From: Hyphomicrobiales bacterium | Lineage (GTDB): Bacteria; Pseudomonadota; Alphaproteobacteria; Rhizobiales; Aestuariivirgaceae | Reading direction: 5' to 3' | Length of the DNA stretch: 7,845 nucleotides | Assembly (NCBI GenBank): GCA_026987255.1 | Contig: JALSNA010000393.1 | Coordinates: 1 to 7,845, forward strand | Part shown: one piece after another, positions 1 through 6,296 of the stretch | Layout of the letters: the number at the start of each line of letters is the position of its first letter | How positions within the stretch are numbered: the stretch's first letter is position 1 | The notes under the pieces: generated by a model | What the model saw: only the letters and a program-made list of their open reading frames with translations | Database searches by the model: none | Told to the model about the DNA's origin: nothing | Position numbers and translations under genes: made by a program

Positions 1-27
1 CCGGCGCGATGCACATCCGTGCAAAAA
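1..27. repeat. 27-base direct repeat, left copy
   Basis: This copy is identical over 27 bases to positions 92-118 and the match ends at base 28 (G here, T in the other copy). It begins exactly at the window edge, so the true repeat may extend further left. Each copy contains a small imperfect palindrome, TGCAC-ATCC-GTGCA, followed by five A. On the minus strand that A run becomes part of the T tract behind the hairpin at 31-93. A chance match of this length within 120 bases is very unlikely. The function is unknown; an intergenic palindromic repeat family or a short tandem array running off the window are both possible. Confidence 0.8.
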
Positions 28-93
28 GAAGGCCCGTGCCCCTGCCCAACCGTCTTTCACATAATTCTGGGCGGTTGGGCGGGGGCGCGGGCC
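23..93 (-). terminator. Putative intrinsic terminator of the DUF2066 gene
   Basis: Arms 31-52 and 72-93 are complementary over 22 positions around a 19-base loop. Read on the minus strand, the stem has 20 Watson-Crick pairs in blocks of 6, 5 and 9, separated by two A-C mismatches (87/37 and 81/43). It is followed at once by TTCTTTTT (30 down to 23), the usual layout of a rho-independent terminator. It lies 55 bases downstream of the DUF2066 stop codon. The same stem folds slightly better as plus-strand RNA, where the two mismatches become G-U wobbles, but no T tract follows on that strand. It could therefore also be a palindromic repeat element that has been put to use as a terminator. Confidence 0.65.
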
Positions 94-118
94 GGCGCGA
101 TGCACATCCGTGCAAAAA
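92..118. repeat. 27-base direct repeat, right copy
   Basis: This is an exact second copy of positions 1-27, offset by 91 bases. Its first two bases also form the end of the right arm of the hairpin at 31-93, so repeat and hairpin overlap. It lies 30 bases past the stop codon of the DUF2066 gene, in non-coding sequence. Bases 112-118 (GCAAAAA) can also pair with 131-137 (TTTTTGC), a weak AT-rich alternative stem. Confidence 0.8.
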
Positions 119-148
119 TGCTGCCCCCCTTTTTTGCGCACAAAAAAC

Positions 149-1261
149 TCAATAGGCCTGCAGATACCACCGGCCATTGGCCTGTTGCAGATACAGGCGG
201 CTTTGCTGCAAGGCGGCCTGCAATCGCGGCAGGCTGAGCGAGGAGGCAAGGGAGATGATCGCCCCGGTGCCCGACAGGGTGGAAACATCCACGCCGACAA
301 CTCCCGGCGTGGTGCGGATGCGCGCCTGCAGGGATTGCCATTCCCGCAAGGAGTGGAAGGGGACGTTCACCGTCAGCCGCGTGGATGCCCTCGCCGGGGA
401 CTTGGCCGCCCGCGCGGCGCGCTCGGCGGCGATTTTCTTTTTCCACTTGTAGGTCATGACGGTGTGAAAGCGCCTTGCGGCCTGTTCCGCCGCCGCGGCG
501 ATGCCGCCATCGGTGGAGATGTAGGTCTTGTCGAAGGCGATTTCCCCCACCGGCGAGGAGCCGGTCATTGACGCATGCACGGCATTGTCACCGGCGGGCT
601 CGGCAATGGCCACCAGCACCCCTTGCGTGTCATAGCGCATCTGCAGCGCTTCCAGCTTCACCTTGTCCCTGGCCAGGGCATCTTCGGCGCTGATCGTCTG
701 GGAATCGGTCAGATCGCCCACCGGGATCAGCACCGGCACCAGGGCATTGGCCGCATCCAGCTTTTCCCATGCCTTGCGCCATGGATTGTCCTTGAACAAG
801 ACCGGCCCCTCCGGCCCTTTCCACACCGGCACCACCAGCACCCTGGGCGCCTGGCGGGTCACGTATCCGGCCCCCGCCTTGCGCAGCGCGGCGCGCACCT
901 TGCGCGGCATGAAACGGATGGTCAGCTTGCCGATGTAGCGCCGCGGCCCGGTGTGCTCCTCCTGCACCGACAAGGAGGACATCATGCGCCCTATGGCGCG
1001 CGGCCCGATGGACTTCAGCCGCCCCCAGGCCTCCTCGCTGGCGATGCGCCGCAGGAGCTTGTGAAAGGCCTTCACCTGGGCTTGCTGAATGGCCTTGATC
1101 TTGGCGGTGGCGGCATCCTTGTCGCGCACGTCCACCTTGATGCCGGAGACGGTGAACACGTCCTTGTCCGCCGCCAGGGCAGAGCCTGCGCCGCCCGCAA
1201 CGGACAGGCCAAGCACCACCAGGGCAGCCAGCGCCAGCATGAACCTTCGCGCATGTGTCAT
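149..1261 (-). CDS. DUF2066 domain-containing secreted protein
   Basis: This is a 370-residue protein of unknown biochemical function that I recognise as DUF2066. The start at 1261 is chosen because GGAG lies 9 bases upstream and because it gives a clean Sec signal peptide: basic n-region with R5 and R6, hydrophobic core about 8-22, and a likely cut near A30 (SALA|AD). A reading from 1384 would add 41 residues ahead of this signal. Family-like stretches are the helix ending AFHKLLRRI (about 65-73), the strand segment YIGKLTIRFMP (109-119), LVVPVW (142-147) and NPWRKAW (159-165). The C-terminal part (about 295-370) alternates predicted strands and helices after a basic, Ala-rich linker (about 272-293). 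The product is probably periplasmic. The gene diverges from purM, an arrangement I recall for other proteobacterial family members. Family assignment is from memory of these motifs, not a profile search. Confidence 0.8.
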   Translation of the reverse strand: MTHARRFMLALAALVVLGLSVAGGAGSALAADKDVFTVSGIKVDVRDKDAATAKIKAIQQAQVKAFHKLLRRIASEEAWGRLKSIGPRAIGRMMSSLSVQEEHTGPRRYIGKLTIRFMPRKVRAALRKAGAGYVTRQAPRVLVVPVWKGPEGPVLFKDNPWRKAWEKLDAANALVPVLIPVGDLTDSQTISAEDALARDKVKLEALQMRYDTQGVLVAIAEPAGDNAVHASMTGSSPVGEIAFDKTYISTDGGIAAAAEQAARRFHTVMTYKWKKKIAAERAARAAKSPARASTRLTVNVPFHSLREWQSLQARIRTTPGVVGVDVSTLSGTGAIISLASSLSLPRLQAALQQSRLYLQQANGRWYLQAY

Positions 1262-1456
1262 GCGTGATATCTCCGTATAGCCCCCGTATCGGCCATCCGC
1301 GCAAAACCAATCTTGGCAGCTGCAAGCGGACAGACAGGGAAAACCCTGCAAAAGGCGCGCTTTGTGCTTGCGCGCGCCTACCATCCTGTTTCAATACACG
1401 CATATAACACAAAGCGCCAGTGACGCAAAGGAAACCTTCTGGGAGCGCAATCTGCC
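1262..1456. promoter_or_regulatory. Divergent intergenic region between the DUF2066 gene and purM
   Basis: This 195-base region must carry the promoters for both directions. On the plus strand, TATAAC at 1403-1408 resembles a -10 element, but no good -35 box lies at the right distance. Two inverted repeats stand out. CAGGG-AAAA-CCCTG is at 1335-1348. AGGCGCGC (1353-1360) pairs perfectly with GCGCGCCT (1372-1379) across an 11-base loop. Either could be an operator or a leader hairpin. No known operator or riboswitch is recognisable. The purM ribosome binding site is GGGAG at 1441-1445. Promoter positions are low-confidence inference. Confidence 0.35.
1271..1274 (-). promoter_or_regulatory. Ribosome binding site of the DUF2066 gene
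   Basis: GGAG on the minus strand sits 9 bases before the ATG at 1261. This site decides the start, because the longer reading from 1384 would bury the signal peptide and would not use it. Confidence 0.65.
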
Positions 1457-2554
1457 ATGGCCGGGAAAAAGCCTGAAACCGCCAAGCCATCCAGCGGCAT
1501 GACCTATGCCGCCGCCGGGGTGGATATCGCCGCCGGAAACGCCCTCGTGGAGGCCATCAGGCCTTTGGCGAAGGCCACCGCCCGCCCCGGGGCGGAGGGC
1601 GGCCTGGGCGGTTTCGGCGGCCTTTTCGACCTGCGCGCCTGCGGCTATGAGGATCCGGTTCTGGTGGCCGCCAACGACGGGGTGGGCACCAAGGTGCTCT
1701 TGGCCATAGCCACCGGCATTCACCACACCATCGGCATCGACCTTGTGGCCATGAGCGTCAACGATCTGGTGGTGCAGGGCGCCGAACCGCTGTTCTTCCT
1801 CGATTATTTCGCCACCGGCAAGCTGGCGGTAAAGGACGCCGCCGCCGTCATCGCCGGCATCGCCGAGGGCTGCAAGATCGCCGGATGCGCGCTGATCGGC
1901 GGCGAGACGGCGGAAATGCCCGGCATGTATGCCCCCGGCCACTATGACCTGGCCGGTTTCGCCACCGGTGCGGTGGAGCGCTCGGCCGTCCTGCCCCGTT
2001 CCGGACTGATCCGCGCCGGAGACGTGCTCATCGGGCTGGCCTCTTCCGGCCCCCATTCCAATGGCTATTCCCTGATCCGCAAGCTGGCCGAATCCTGTGG
2101 CGCGGGCTGGGACGATCCGGCCCCCTTCGCGCCGGGCAAGAGCCTGGGGCAGGCCCTGCTGGAGCCCACCCGCATCTATGTCAGGCCGCTGCTGCAAGCG
2201 CTCAGGACACCGGGCAATGGAATCAAGGCCCTGGCCCACATCACCGGCGGCGGCTTTGTCGAGAACATCCCGCGGGTGCTGCCGCAAGGACTGTCGGCGC
2301 GCATGAATCTCTCCGCCCTGCCCATCCCGCCGGTCTTCGGCTGGCTGAAGGCGCAAGGCAATGTCGCCGATGCGGAAATGCTGCGCACCTTCAACTGCGG
2401 CTGCGGCATGGTCATCGTCACCGCCGCCGAAGATGCGCCCCGCTGCATGGAGATATTGGCGCAGGCGGGCGAGAGCAGCTTCATTCTTGGCGATATCACC
2501 GAAGGCGGGGAGGCCCCCGTCACCTTCACCGGAACGGCGGAGTTCGGCCCATGA
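1457..2554 (+). CDS. purM: Phosphoribosylformylglycinamidine cyclo-ligase (AIR synthetase)
   Basis: PurM closes the imidazole ring in the fifth step of de novo purine synthesis, turning FGAM and ATP into AIR in the cytoplasm. The 365-residue length suits the family, with a slightly long N-terminus before M15. Hallmarks seen in order are NDGVGTKV (73-80), [12 protein letters not shown] (93-104), the [14 protein letters not shown] stretch (108-121), [10 protein letters not shown] (147-156), [10 protein letters not shown] (196-205), [16 protein letters not shown] (261-276) and FNCGCGM (312-318). The last motif usually has a hydrophobic residue in place of the second Cys (NCGVGM in E. coli, from memory). 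The start at 1457 has GGGAG 11 bases upstream. An ATG at 1499 lacks a good ribosome binding site. The stop overlaps the purN start as ATGA, which implies translational coupling. Confidence 0.98.
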   Translation: MAGKKPETAKPSSGMTYAAAGVDIAAGNALVEAIRPLAKATARPGAEGGLGGFGGLFDLRACGYEDPVLVAANDGVGTKVLLAIATGIHHTIGIDLVAMSVNDLVVQGAEPLFFLDYFATGKLAVKDAAAVIAGIAEGCKIAGCALIGGETAEMPGMYAPGHYDLAGFATGAVERSAVLPRSGLIRAGDVLIGLASSGPHSNGYSLIRKLAESCGAGWDDPAPFAPGKSLGQALLEPTRIYVRPLLQALRTPGNGIKALAHITGGGFVENIPRVLPQGLSARMNLSALPIPPVFGWLKAQGNVADAEMLRTFNCGCGMVIVTAAEDAPRCMEILAQAGESSFILGDITEGGEAPVTFTGTAEFGP

Positions 2555-3216
2555 GCGGCGCGGTGAGAAAGAAGGTGGCGGTGCTCATCTCCGGGCGCGG
2601 CTCCAACATGACCGCCCTCATCGATGCCGCCCGCGATCCGGCCTGCCCCTATGAAATCGCCGTCGTCATCTCCAACCGCCCTGAAGCCGCCGGGCTGCAA
2701 ACCGCCCGCGAGGCGGGCATCGCCACCACCGTCATCGATCACCGCAGGTTCGATGACCGCCAGGCCTTCGAGGAGGTGCTGCACGAAACCTTGCTGATGT
2801 TCGCCGTGGATCTGGTCGCCTGTGCCGGGTTCATGCGCATCATGACCGCCTACATCACCGGCCTGTGGGAGGGCCGCATGCTCAACATCCACCCCTCCCT
2901 GCTGCCGCTCTATCGCGGCCTGCACACCCATGAACGGGCCCTGGAGGATGGCGTGCGCATTCATGGCTGCACGGTGCATTTCGTCACCGCCGATCTCGAT
3001 GGCGGCCCCATCATCATCCAGGGCGCGGTGCCGGTGCTCCATGGCGATACGCCAGGTTCCCTCGCCGCCCGCGTGCTGCGGGTCGAGCACCGCATCTTCC
3101 CGCGCGCCCTTTCCCTGGTGGCCTGTGGCGCCATCCGGCTGGAGAACGGCCGCATCACGGGGCAATGGCGGGCCGATGCGGCCGCCTTCATCACCTCGCC
3201 AGAACTGGAGGACTGA
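2551..3216 (+). CDS. purN: Phosphoribosylglycinamide formyltransferase (GAR transformylase)
   Basis: PurN transfers a formyl group from 10-formyltetrahydrofolate to GAR, the third step of purine synthesis. The 221-residue protein is a single formyltransferase domain. SGRGSN (14-19) is the phosphate-binding loop near the N-terminus. [22 protein letters not shown] (110-131) carries the catalytic Asn112 and His114. [10 protein letters not shown] (146-155) carries the catalytic Asp150. These match N106, H108 and D144 of the E. coli enzyme. The ATG overlaps the purM stop and has GGAG at 2539-2542, 8 bases upstream inside purM. The next gene starts 3 bases after this stop, so purM, purN and the aldolase gene probably share one transcript. 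The folate-dependent type is clear, as the ATP-grasp enzyme PurT looks quite different. Confidence 0.98.
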   Translation: MSGAVRKKVAVLISGRGSNMTALIDAARDPACPYEIAVVISNRPEAAGLQTAREAGIATTVIDHRRFDDRQAFEEVLHETLLMFAVDLVACAGFMRIMTAYITGLWEGRMLNIHPSLLPLYRGLHTHERALEDGVRIHGCTVHFVTADLDGGPIIIQGAVPVLHGDTPGSLAARVLRVEHRIFPRALSLVACGAIRLENGRITGQWRADAAAFITSPELED

Positions 3217-3219
3217 ACA

Positions 3220-3882
3220 ATGCCGGGACAAGATGACATGAGCGGGACGGAGCTGCGCCGGCAACTGGCCGAAACCGCCCGCGAGCTGGGCGCGCGGGGG
3301 CTGAACCGGGGGGCGTCGGGCAATTCCTCCGTGCGCTGTGCCGGGGGGTTTCTCATCACCCCATCGGGCGTGGCGGCCCATCTGGTAACCCCCGAATCTC
3401 TGGTCTTCGTCACCATGGACGGGAAGGCGCAAGGAGAGCTCAAACCTTCCTCGGAATGGCGCATGCACCGCGATATCTACGCCGCCCGCGCCGATGCCGG
3501 GGCGGTCATCCACACCCATTCGGACAACGCCACCGCCCTGGCCTGCCTGGAGCGCCCCATTCCGCCTTTTCACTACATGGTCGCAATGGCCGGCGGCAGC
3601 CTCATCGATTGCGCGCCCTATGCCCGTTTCGGCACCGCCGAACTCTCCGAAGCCATGCTCAAGGGCTTGGGCTCGCGCCGCGCCACCCTCCTGGCCCACC
3701 ATGGCATGATCTGTTACGATCAGGATCTGCCCGCCGCCCTGGCGCTGGCCGAGGAGGTGGAGGGCCTGGCGCGGCAATACCTGCTGGCCTGTTCGGCGGG
3801 CAGGCCCAAGAGCCTTTCCGATGCCCAGATGGCCGCGGTCCTGAAGGCCTTCGCCACCTACGGCCAGCCGCAAGAGGCTTGA
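3220..3882 (+). CDS. Class II aldolase/adducin family protein (zinc-dependent, substrate unknown)
   Basis: This 220-residue protein has the fold and active-site motifs of the fuculose-phosphate aldolase (FucA) family. GLNRGASGNSSVR (27-39) is the phosphate-binding start. PSSEWRMH (76-83) holds the likely catalytic Glu79. VIHTHSD (96-102) gives zinc ligands His98 and His100. LLAHHGMI (157-164) gives the third ligand, His161. The middle segment PPFHYMVAMAGG and APYARFGTAEL is typical of FucA-like members. The likely reaction is cleavage of a sugar 1-phosphate to DHAP and an aldehyde, but family members also act as epimerases, decarboxylases or dehydratases (MtnB). Ald2 of the 5-methylthioribulose-1-phosphate salvage shunt is another candidate, although no mtnA or mtnP lies here. 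GGAGG at 3207-3211, 8 bases upstream, fixes the start. The gap to purN is 3 bases, so it appears to belong to the purine operon. Confidence 0.9.
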   Translation: MPGQDDMSGTELRRQLAETARELGARGLNRGASGNSSVRCAGGFLITPSGVAAHLVTPESLVFVTMDGKAQGELKPSSEWRMHRDIYAARADAGAVIHTHSDNATALACLERPIPPFHYMVAMAGGSLIDCAPYARFGTAELSEAMLKGLGSRRATLLAHHGMICYDQDLPAALALAEEVEGLARQYLLACSAGRPKSLSDAQMAAVLKAFATYGQPQEA

Positions 3883-3935
3883 AGCGCCTTTCCATGGGGC
3901 TGATGCTCCGCTGCCATGCGCCGCGGCGGCTTTGC

Positions 3936-3963
3936 TTGCATTTGCCCGCCCAGCGGCTATCCT
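3936..3963 (+). promoter_or_regulatory. Possible promoter of ppk-ppx
   Basis: The 129-base gap between the aldolase gene and ppk contains TTGCAT (3936-3941), a 16-base spacer and TATCCT (3958-3963), close to a housekeeping sigma factor promoter. CGGCGGC (3924-3930) and GCCGCCG (3964-3970) form a perfect 7-base inverted repeat that exactly brackets the two boxes. In DNA this GC-rich such a repeat can arise by chance. No terminator is visible after the aldolase stop, so read-through from the purine genes remains possible. Confidence 0.35.
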
Positions 3964-3998
3964 GCCGCCGGGACCATCGGGCCTTGCGCCCGCATGGC

Positions 3999-4004
3999 AG
4001 GAGG
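3999..4004 (+). promoter_or_regulatory. Ribosome binding site of ppk
   Basis: AGGAGG sits 7 bases before the ATG at 4012. It decides the ppk start over an in-frame ATG at 3916, whose extra 32 residues look like translated intergenic sequence rather than part of the enzyme. Confidence 0.75.
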
Positions 4005-4011
4005 AGAGGTC

Positions 4012-6261
4012 ATGACCGAAAGCGCAAGAATGAATCCCGCCCACGGCTGGAGCCTGCCGGAGCCGGAAGCGCGCCAGTGCACCCCGGCCTTCGATGCTCT
4101 CAAGGGCCCCGATGTCATCACCGCGGACAGCCCGCGGCGTTTCATCAACCGCGAGCTGAGCTGGCTGGGCTTCAACATGCGGGTGCTGGAGGAGGCGCGC
4201 AACATGCGCCACCCCTTGCTGGAGCGGCTGCGCTTTCTGTCCATTTCCGGCAACAACCTGGACGAGTTCTTCATGGTGCGCGTCGCCGGCCTTGTGGGCC
4301 AGGTGCGCGCCGGCATCACCGAGCCTTCCCAGGACGGCCTGACCCCGGCCCAGCAGTTGCGCCAGGTGCGCGCCTATGCCAGCCGCCTCATGGCCGCCCA
4401 GGACGAACGCTGGGCCGAGCTCACCGGCGAGCTGGCGGCGGAGGGCATTCACCTGCTCGATGCCCACGAGCTGCTCAAGGCCGACATCCGCTGGCTGGAC
4501 GAGATGTTTCTCAGCCTCATCCTGCCGGTGATCACGCCCATCGCCATCGACCCGGCCCATCCCTTCCCCTTCATTCCCAACCGCGGCTTCGTCATCGCCC
4601 TGCAGCTGAAGCGCAAGTCCGACGGGCGGGCCATGAACGCCCTTTTGCCCATTCCCCACCAGCTCGACCGTTTCATCCGCCTGCCGGAGGCGCAAGACTC
4701 CGGGCTGGTGCGTTTCGTCTCGCTGGAGAACATGCTCACCCTCTATGTGCCGCGCCTGTTCCCCTCCTATGACCTGGTGGGGCAGGGGGCCTTCCGGGTC
4801 ATCCGCGATTCCGATCTGGAAATCGAGGAAGAGGCCGAGGATCTGGTGCGATTGTTCGAATATGCCATCAAGCGCCGCCGCCGCGGCCGCGTCATCCGTC
4901 TGGAAGTGGATGCCCGCGCCCCTGATTCCCTGCGCACTTTCATGGCCGAAAAACTCGGCGTTCCGGCCGAGGGCATCGTCATCTGCAACGGCGTGGTGGG
5001 CTATGCCGACACCGCCCAGATCATCACCGATGACCGCCCGGATCTGCAGTTCAAGCCCTATACGCCGCGCTATCCGGAGCGCATCCGCGAGCATGGCGGC
5101 GATTGCCTGGCCGCCATAGCGCGCAAGGATCTCATCGTCCACCATCCTTACGAGAGCTTCGACGTGGTGGTGCAGTTCATCCGCCAGGCCGCCGAGGATC
5201 CCGATGTCGTGGCCATCCGCCAGACACTTTACCGCACCTCCGCCAACTCGCCCATCGTCGCCGCCCTGACGCGCGCCGCCGAGGCAGGCAAGTCGGTGCT
5301 CGCCCTGGTGGAGCTCAAGGCGCGCTTCGACGAGGAGGCCAATATCCAGTGGGCCCGCAATCTTGAGCGCGCCGGGGCCCAGGTGGTCTTCGGCTTCCTG
5401 GAGCTGAAGACCCATGCCAAGGTCTCCATGGTGGTGCGCCGCGAGGATGGGAAGCTGCGCACCTATGTGCATTTCGGCACCGGCAATTATCACCCCATCA
5501 CCGCCAGGATCTACACCGATCTGTCCTTTTTCACCTGCGACCCGGCCATGGGCCGCGATGCCGCGCGGCTGTTCAATTTCGTCTCCGGCTATGCGCCGCC
5601 GGACAATCTGGAAAAGCTGGCCATCTCTCCCATCAATCTGAAAAAGCGCCTGCTGACGCTCATCAGGGCCGAGGAGGCCCATGCCCGGGCCGGCCGCGCG
5701 GCGGAAATCTGGATGAAGTGCAATTCCGTGGTCGATGCCGAGATCATCGATGCCCTCTATGCCGCCTCCGCCGCCGGGGTGAAGATTTCCATGGTGGTGC
5801 GCGGCATCTGCTGTCTGCGCCCCGGGGTGCCGGGTCTTTCGGAAAACATCCGGGTGAAAAGTCTCATCGGCCGCTTTCTGGAGCATTCGCGCATCTATTG
5901 TTTCGGCAATGGCCACGGCCTGCCCCATCCGCAGGCAAAGGTCTTCATCGCCTCTGCCGATCTCATGCCGCGCAACCTTGACCGGCGGGTGGAGACTCTC
6001 GTGCCCCTGGAGAACGAAACGGTGCACGAACAGGTGCTGGATCAGATCATGGTCGCCAATTTGCGCGACAATCAGCAAAGCTGGGCGATGATGGCCGATG
6101 GCGCCACCTGCCGCATCGCGCCGGGCAGGGACGAAGCGCCCTTCAACGCCCACAAGTATTTCATGGAAAACCCCTCCCTGTCGGGCCGTGGCGAAGCGCT
6201 TTTGCACACCGCCCCGCCGCGCACCCGCAAGGGCAAGAAGAAGAAACCGGCCCGCAAGTGA
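4012..6261 (+). CDS. ppk: Polyphosphate kinase 1
   Basis: Ppk1 reversibly polymerises the gamma-phosphate of ATP into inorganic polyphosphate and is usually membrane-associated. From the start at 4012 the protein has 749 residues, a little longer than usual. Domains run in order: an N-terminal domain opening with [13 protein letters not shown] (43-55) and [15 protein letters not shown] (76-90), a head domain (about 140-340), and two PLD-like C-terminal domains. [19 protein letters not shown] (485-503) carries His487, the expected autophosphorylated residue (E. coli H435). RFLEHSR (621-627) carries His625, matching E. coli H592. RQTLYRTS (403-410), [11 protein letters not shown] (464-474) and [14 protein letters not shown] (648-661) are further family blocks. 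The chain ends in a strongly basic tail ([13 protein letters not shown], 737-749) that the fold does not need. The TGA stop overlaps a GTG of the ppx frame, and ppx follows closely, so the two genes are probably co-transcribed. Confidence 0.98.
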   Translation: MTESARMNPAHGWSLPEPEARQCTPAFDALKGPDVITADSPRRFINRELSWLGFNMRVLEEARNMRHPLLERLRFLSISGNNLDEFFMVRVAGLVGQVRAGITEPSQDGLTPAQQLRQVRAYASRLMAAQDERWAELTGELAAEGIHLLDAHELLKADIRWLDEMFLSLILPVITPIAIDPAHPFPFIPNRGFVIALQLKRKSDGRAMNALLPIPHQLDRFIRLPEAQDSGLVRFVSLENMLTLYVPRLFPSYDLVGQGAFRVIRDSDLEIEEEAEDLVRLFEYAIKRRRRGRVIRLEVDARAPDSLRTFMAEKLGVPAEGIVICNGVVGYADTAQIITDDRPDLQFKPYTPRYPERIREHGGDCLAAIARKDLIVHHPYESFDVVVQFIRQAAEDPDVVAIRQTLYRTSANSPIVAALTRAAEAGKSVLALVELKARFDEEANIQWARNLERAGAQVVFGFLELKTHAKVSMVVRREDGKLRTYVHFGTGNYHPITARIYTDLSFFTCDPAMGRDAARLFNFVSGYAPPDNLEKLAISPINLKKRLLTLIRAEEAHARAGRAAEIWMKCNSVVDAEIIDALYAASAAGVKISMVVRGICCLRPGVPGLSENIRVKSLIGRFLEHSRIYCFGNGHGLPHPQAKVFIASADLMPRNLDRRVETLVPLENETVHEQVLDQIMVANLRDNQQSWAMMADGATCRIAPGRDEAPFNAHKYFMENPSLSGRGEALLHTAPPRTRKGKKKKPARK

Positions 6262-6296
6262 GCCGGCGCAAGGGACCAAAAAAGCCAACGGAGACG

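Noticed and set aside
1..118. The two 27-base repeats considered as the start of a CRISPR array.
   Set aside because: There are only two copies, the 64-base interval is itself a large palindrome rather than a spacer, and no cas gene is in view.
130..147. A T6...A6 palindrome just past the DUF2066 stop, considered as a bidirectional terminator.
   Set aside because: The stem is nearly all A-T with only one G-C pair and a 4-base loop, and it lacks a T tract beyond the stem in either direction. The GC-rich hairpin at 31-93 is a better terminator.
575..1267. A 230-codon plus-strand open frame opposite the DUF2066 gene.
   Set aside because: The minus-strand reading has a signal peptide, a ribosome binding site and family motifs. 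The plus-strand product is His-, Gln- and Arg-rich with no domain and no good start signal.
1262..1384. A 41-residue N-terminal extension of the DUF2066 protein starting at 1384.
   Set aside because: It would place the signal peptide internally, and the good ribosome binding site at 1271-1274 serves the ATG at 1261.
3916..4011. A 32-residue N-terminal extension of Ppk starting at 3916.
   Set aside because: There is no good ribosome binding site before it, the residues do not resemble Ppk, and AGGAGG serves the ATG at 4012.
3456..4772. A 438-codon plus-strand frame overlapping the aldolase gene and the first part of ppk.
   Set aside because: It is out of frame with both genes, Pro-, Arg- and His-rich, and has no recognisable motif. 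It is a frame-shifted shadow.
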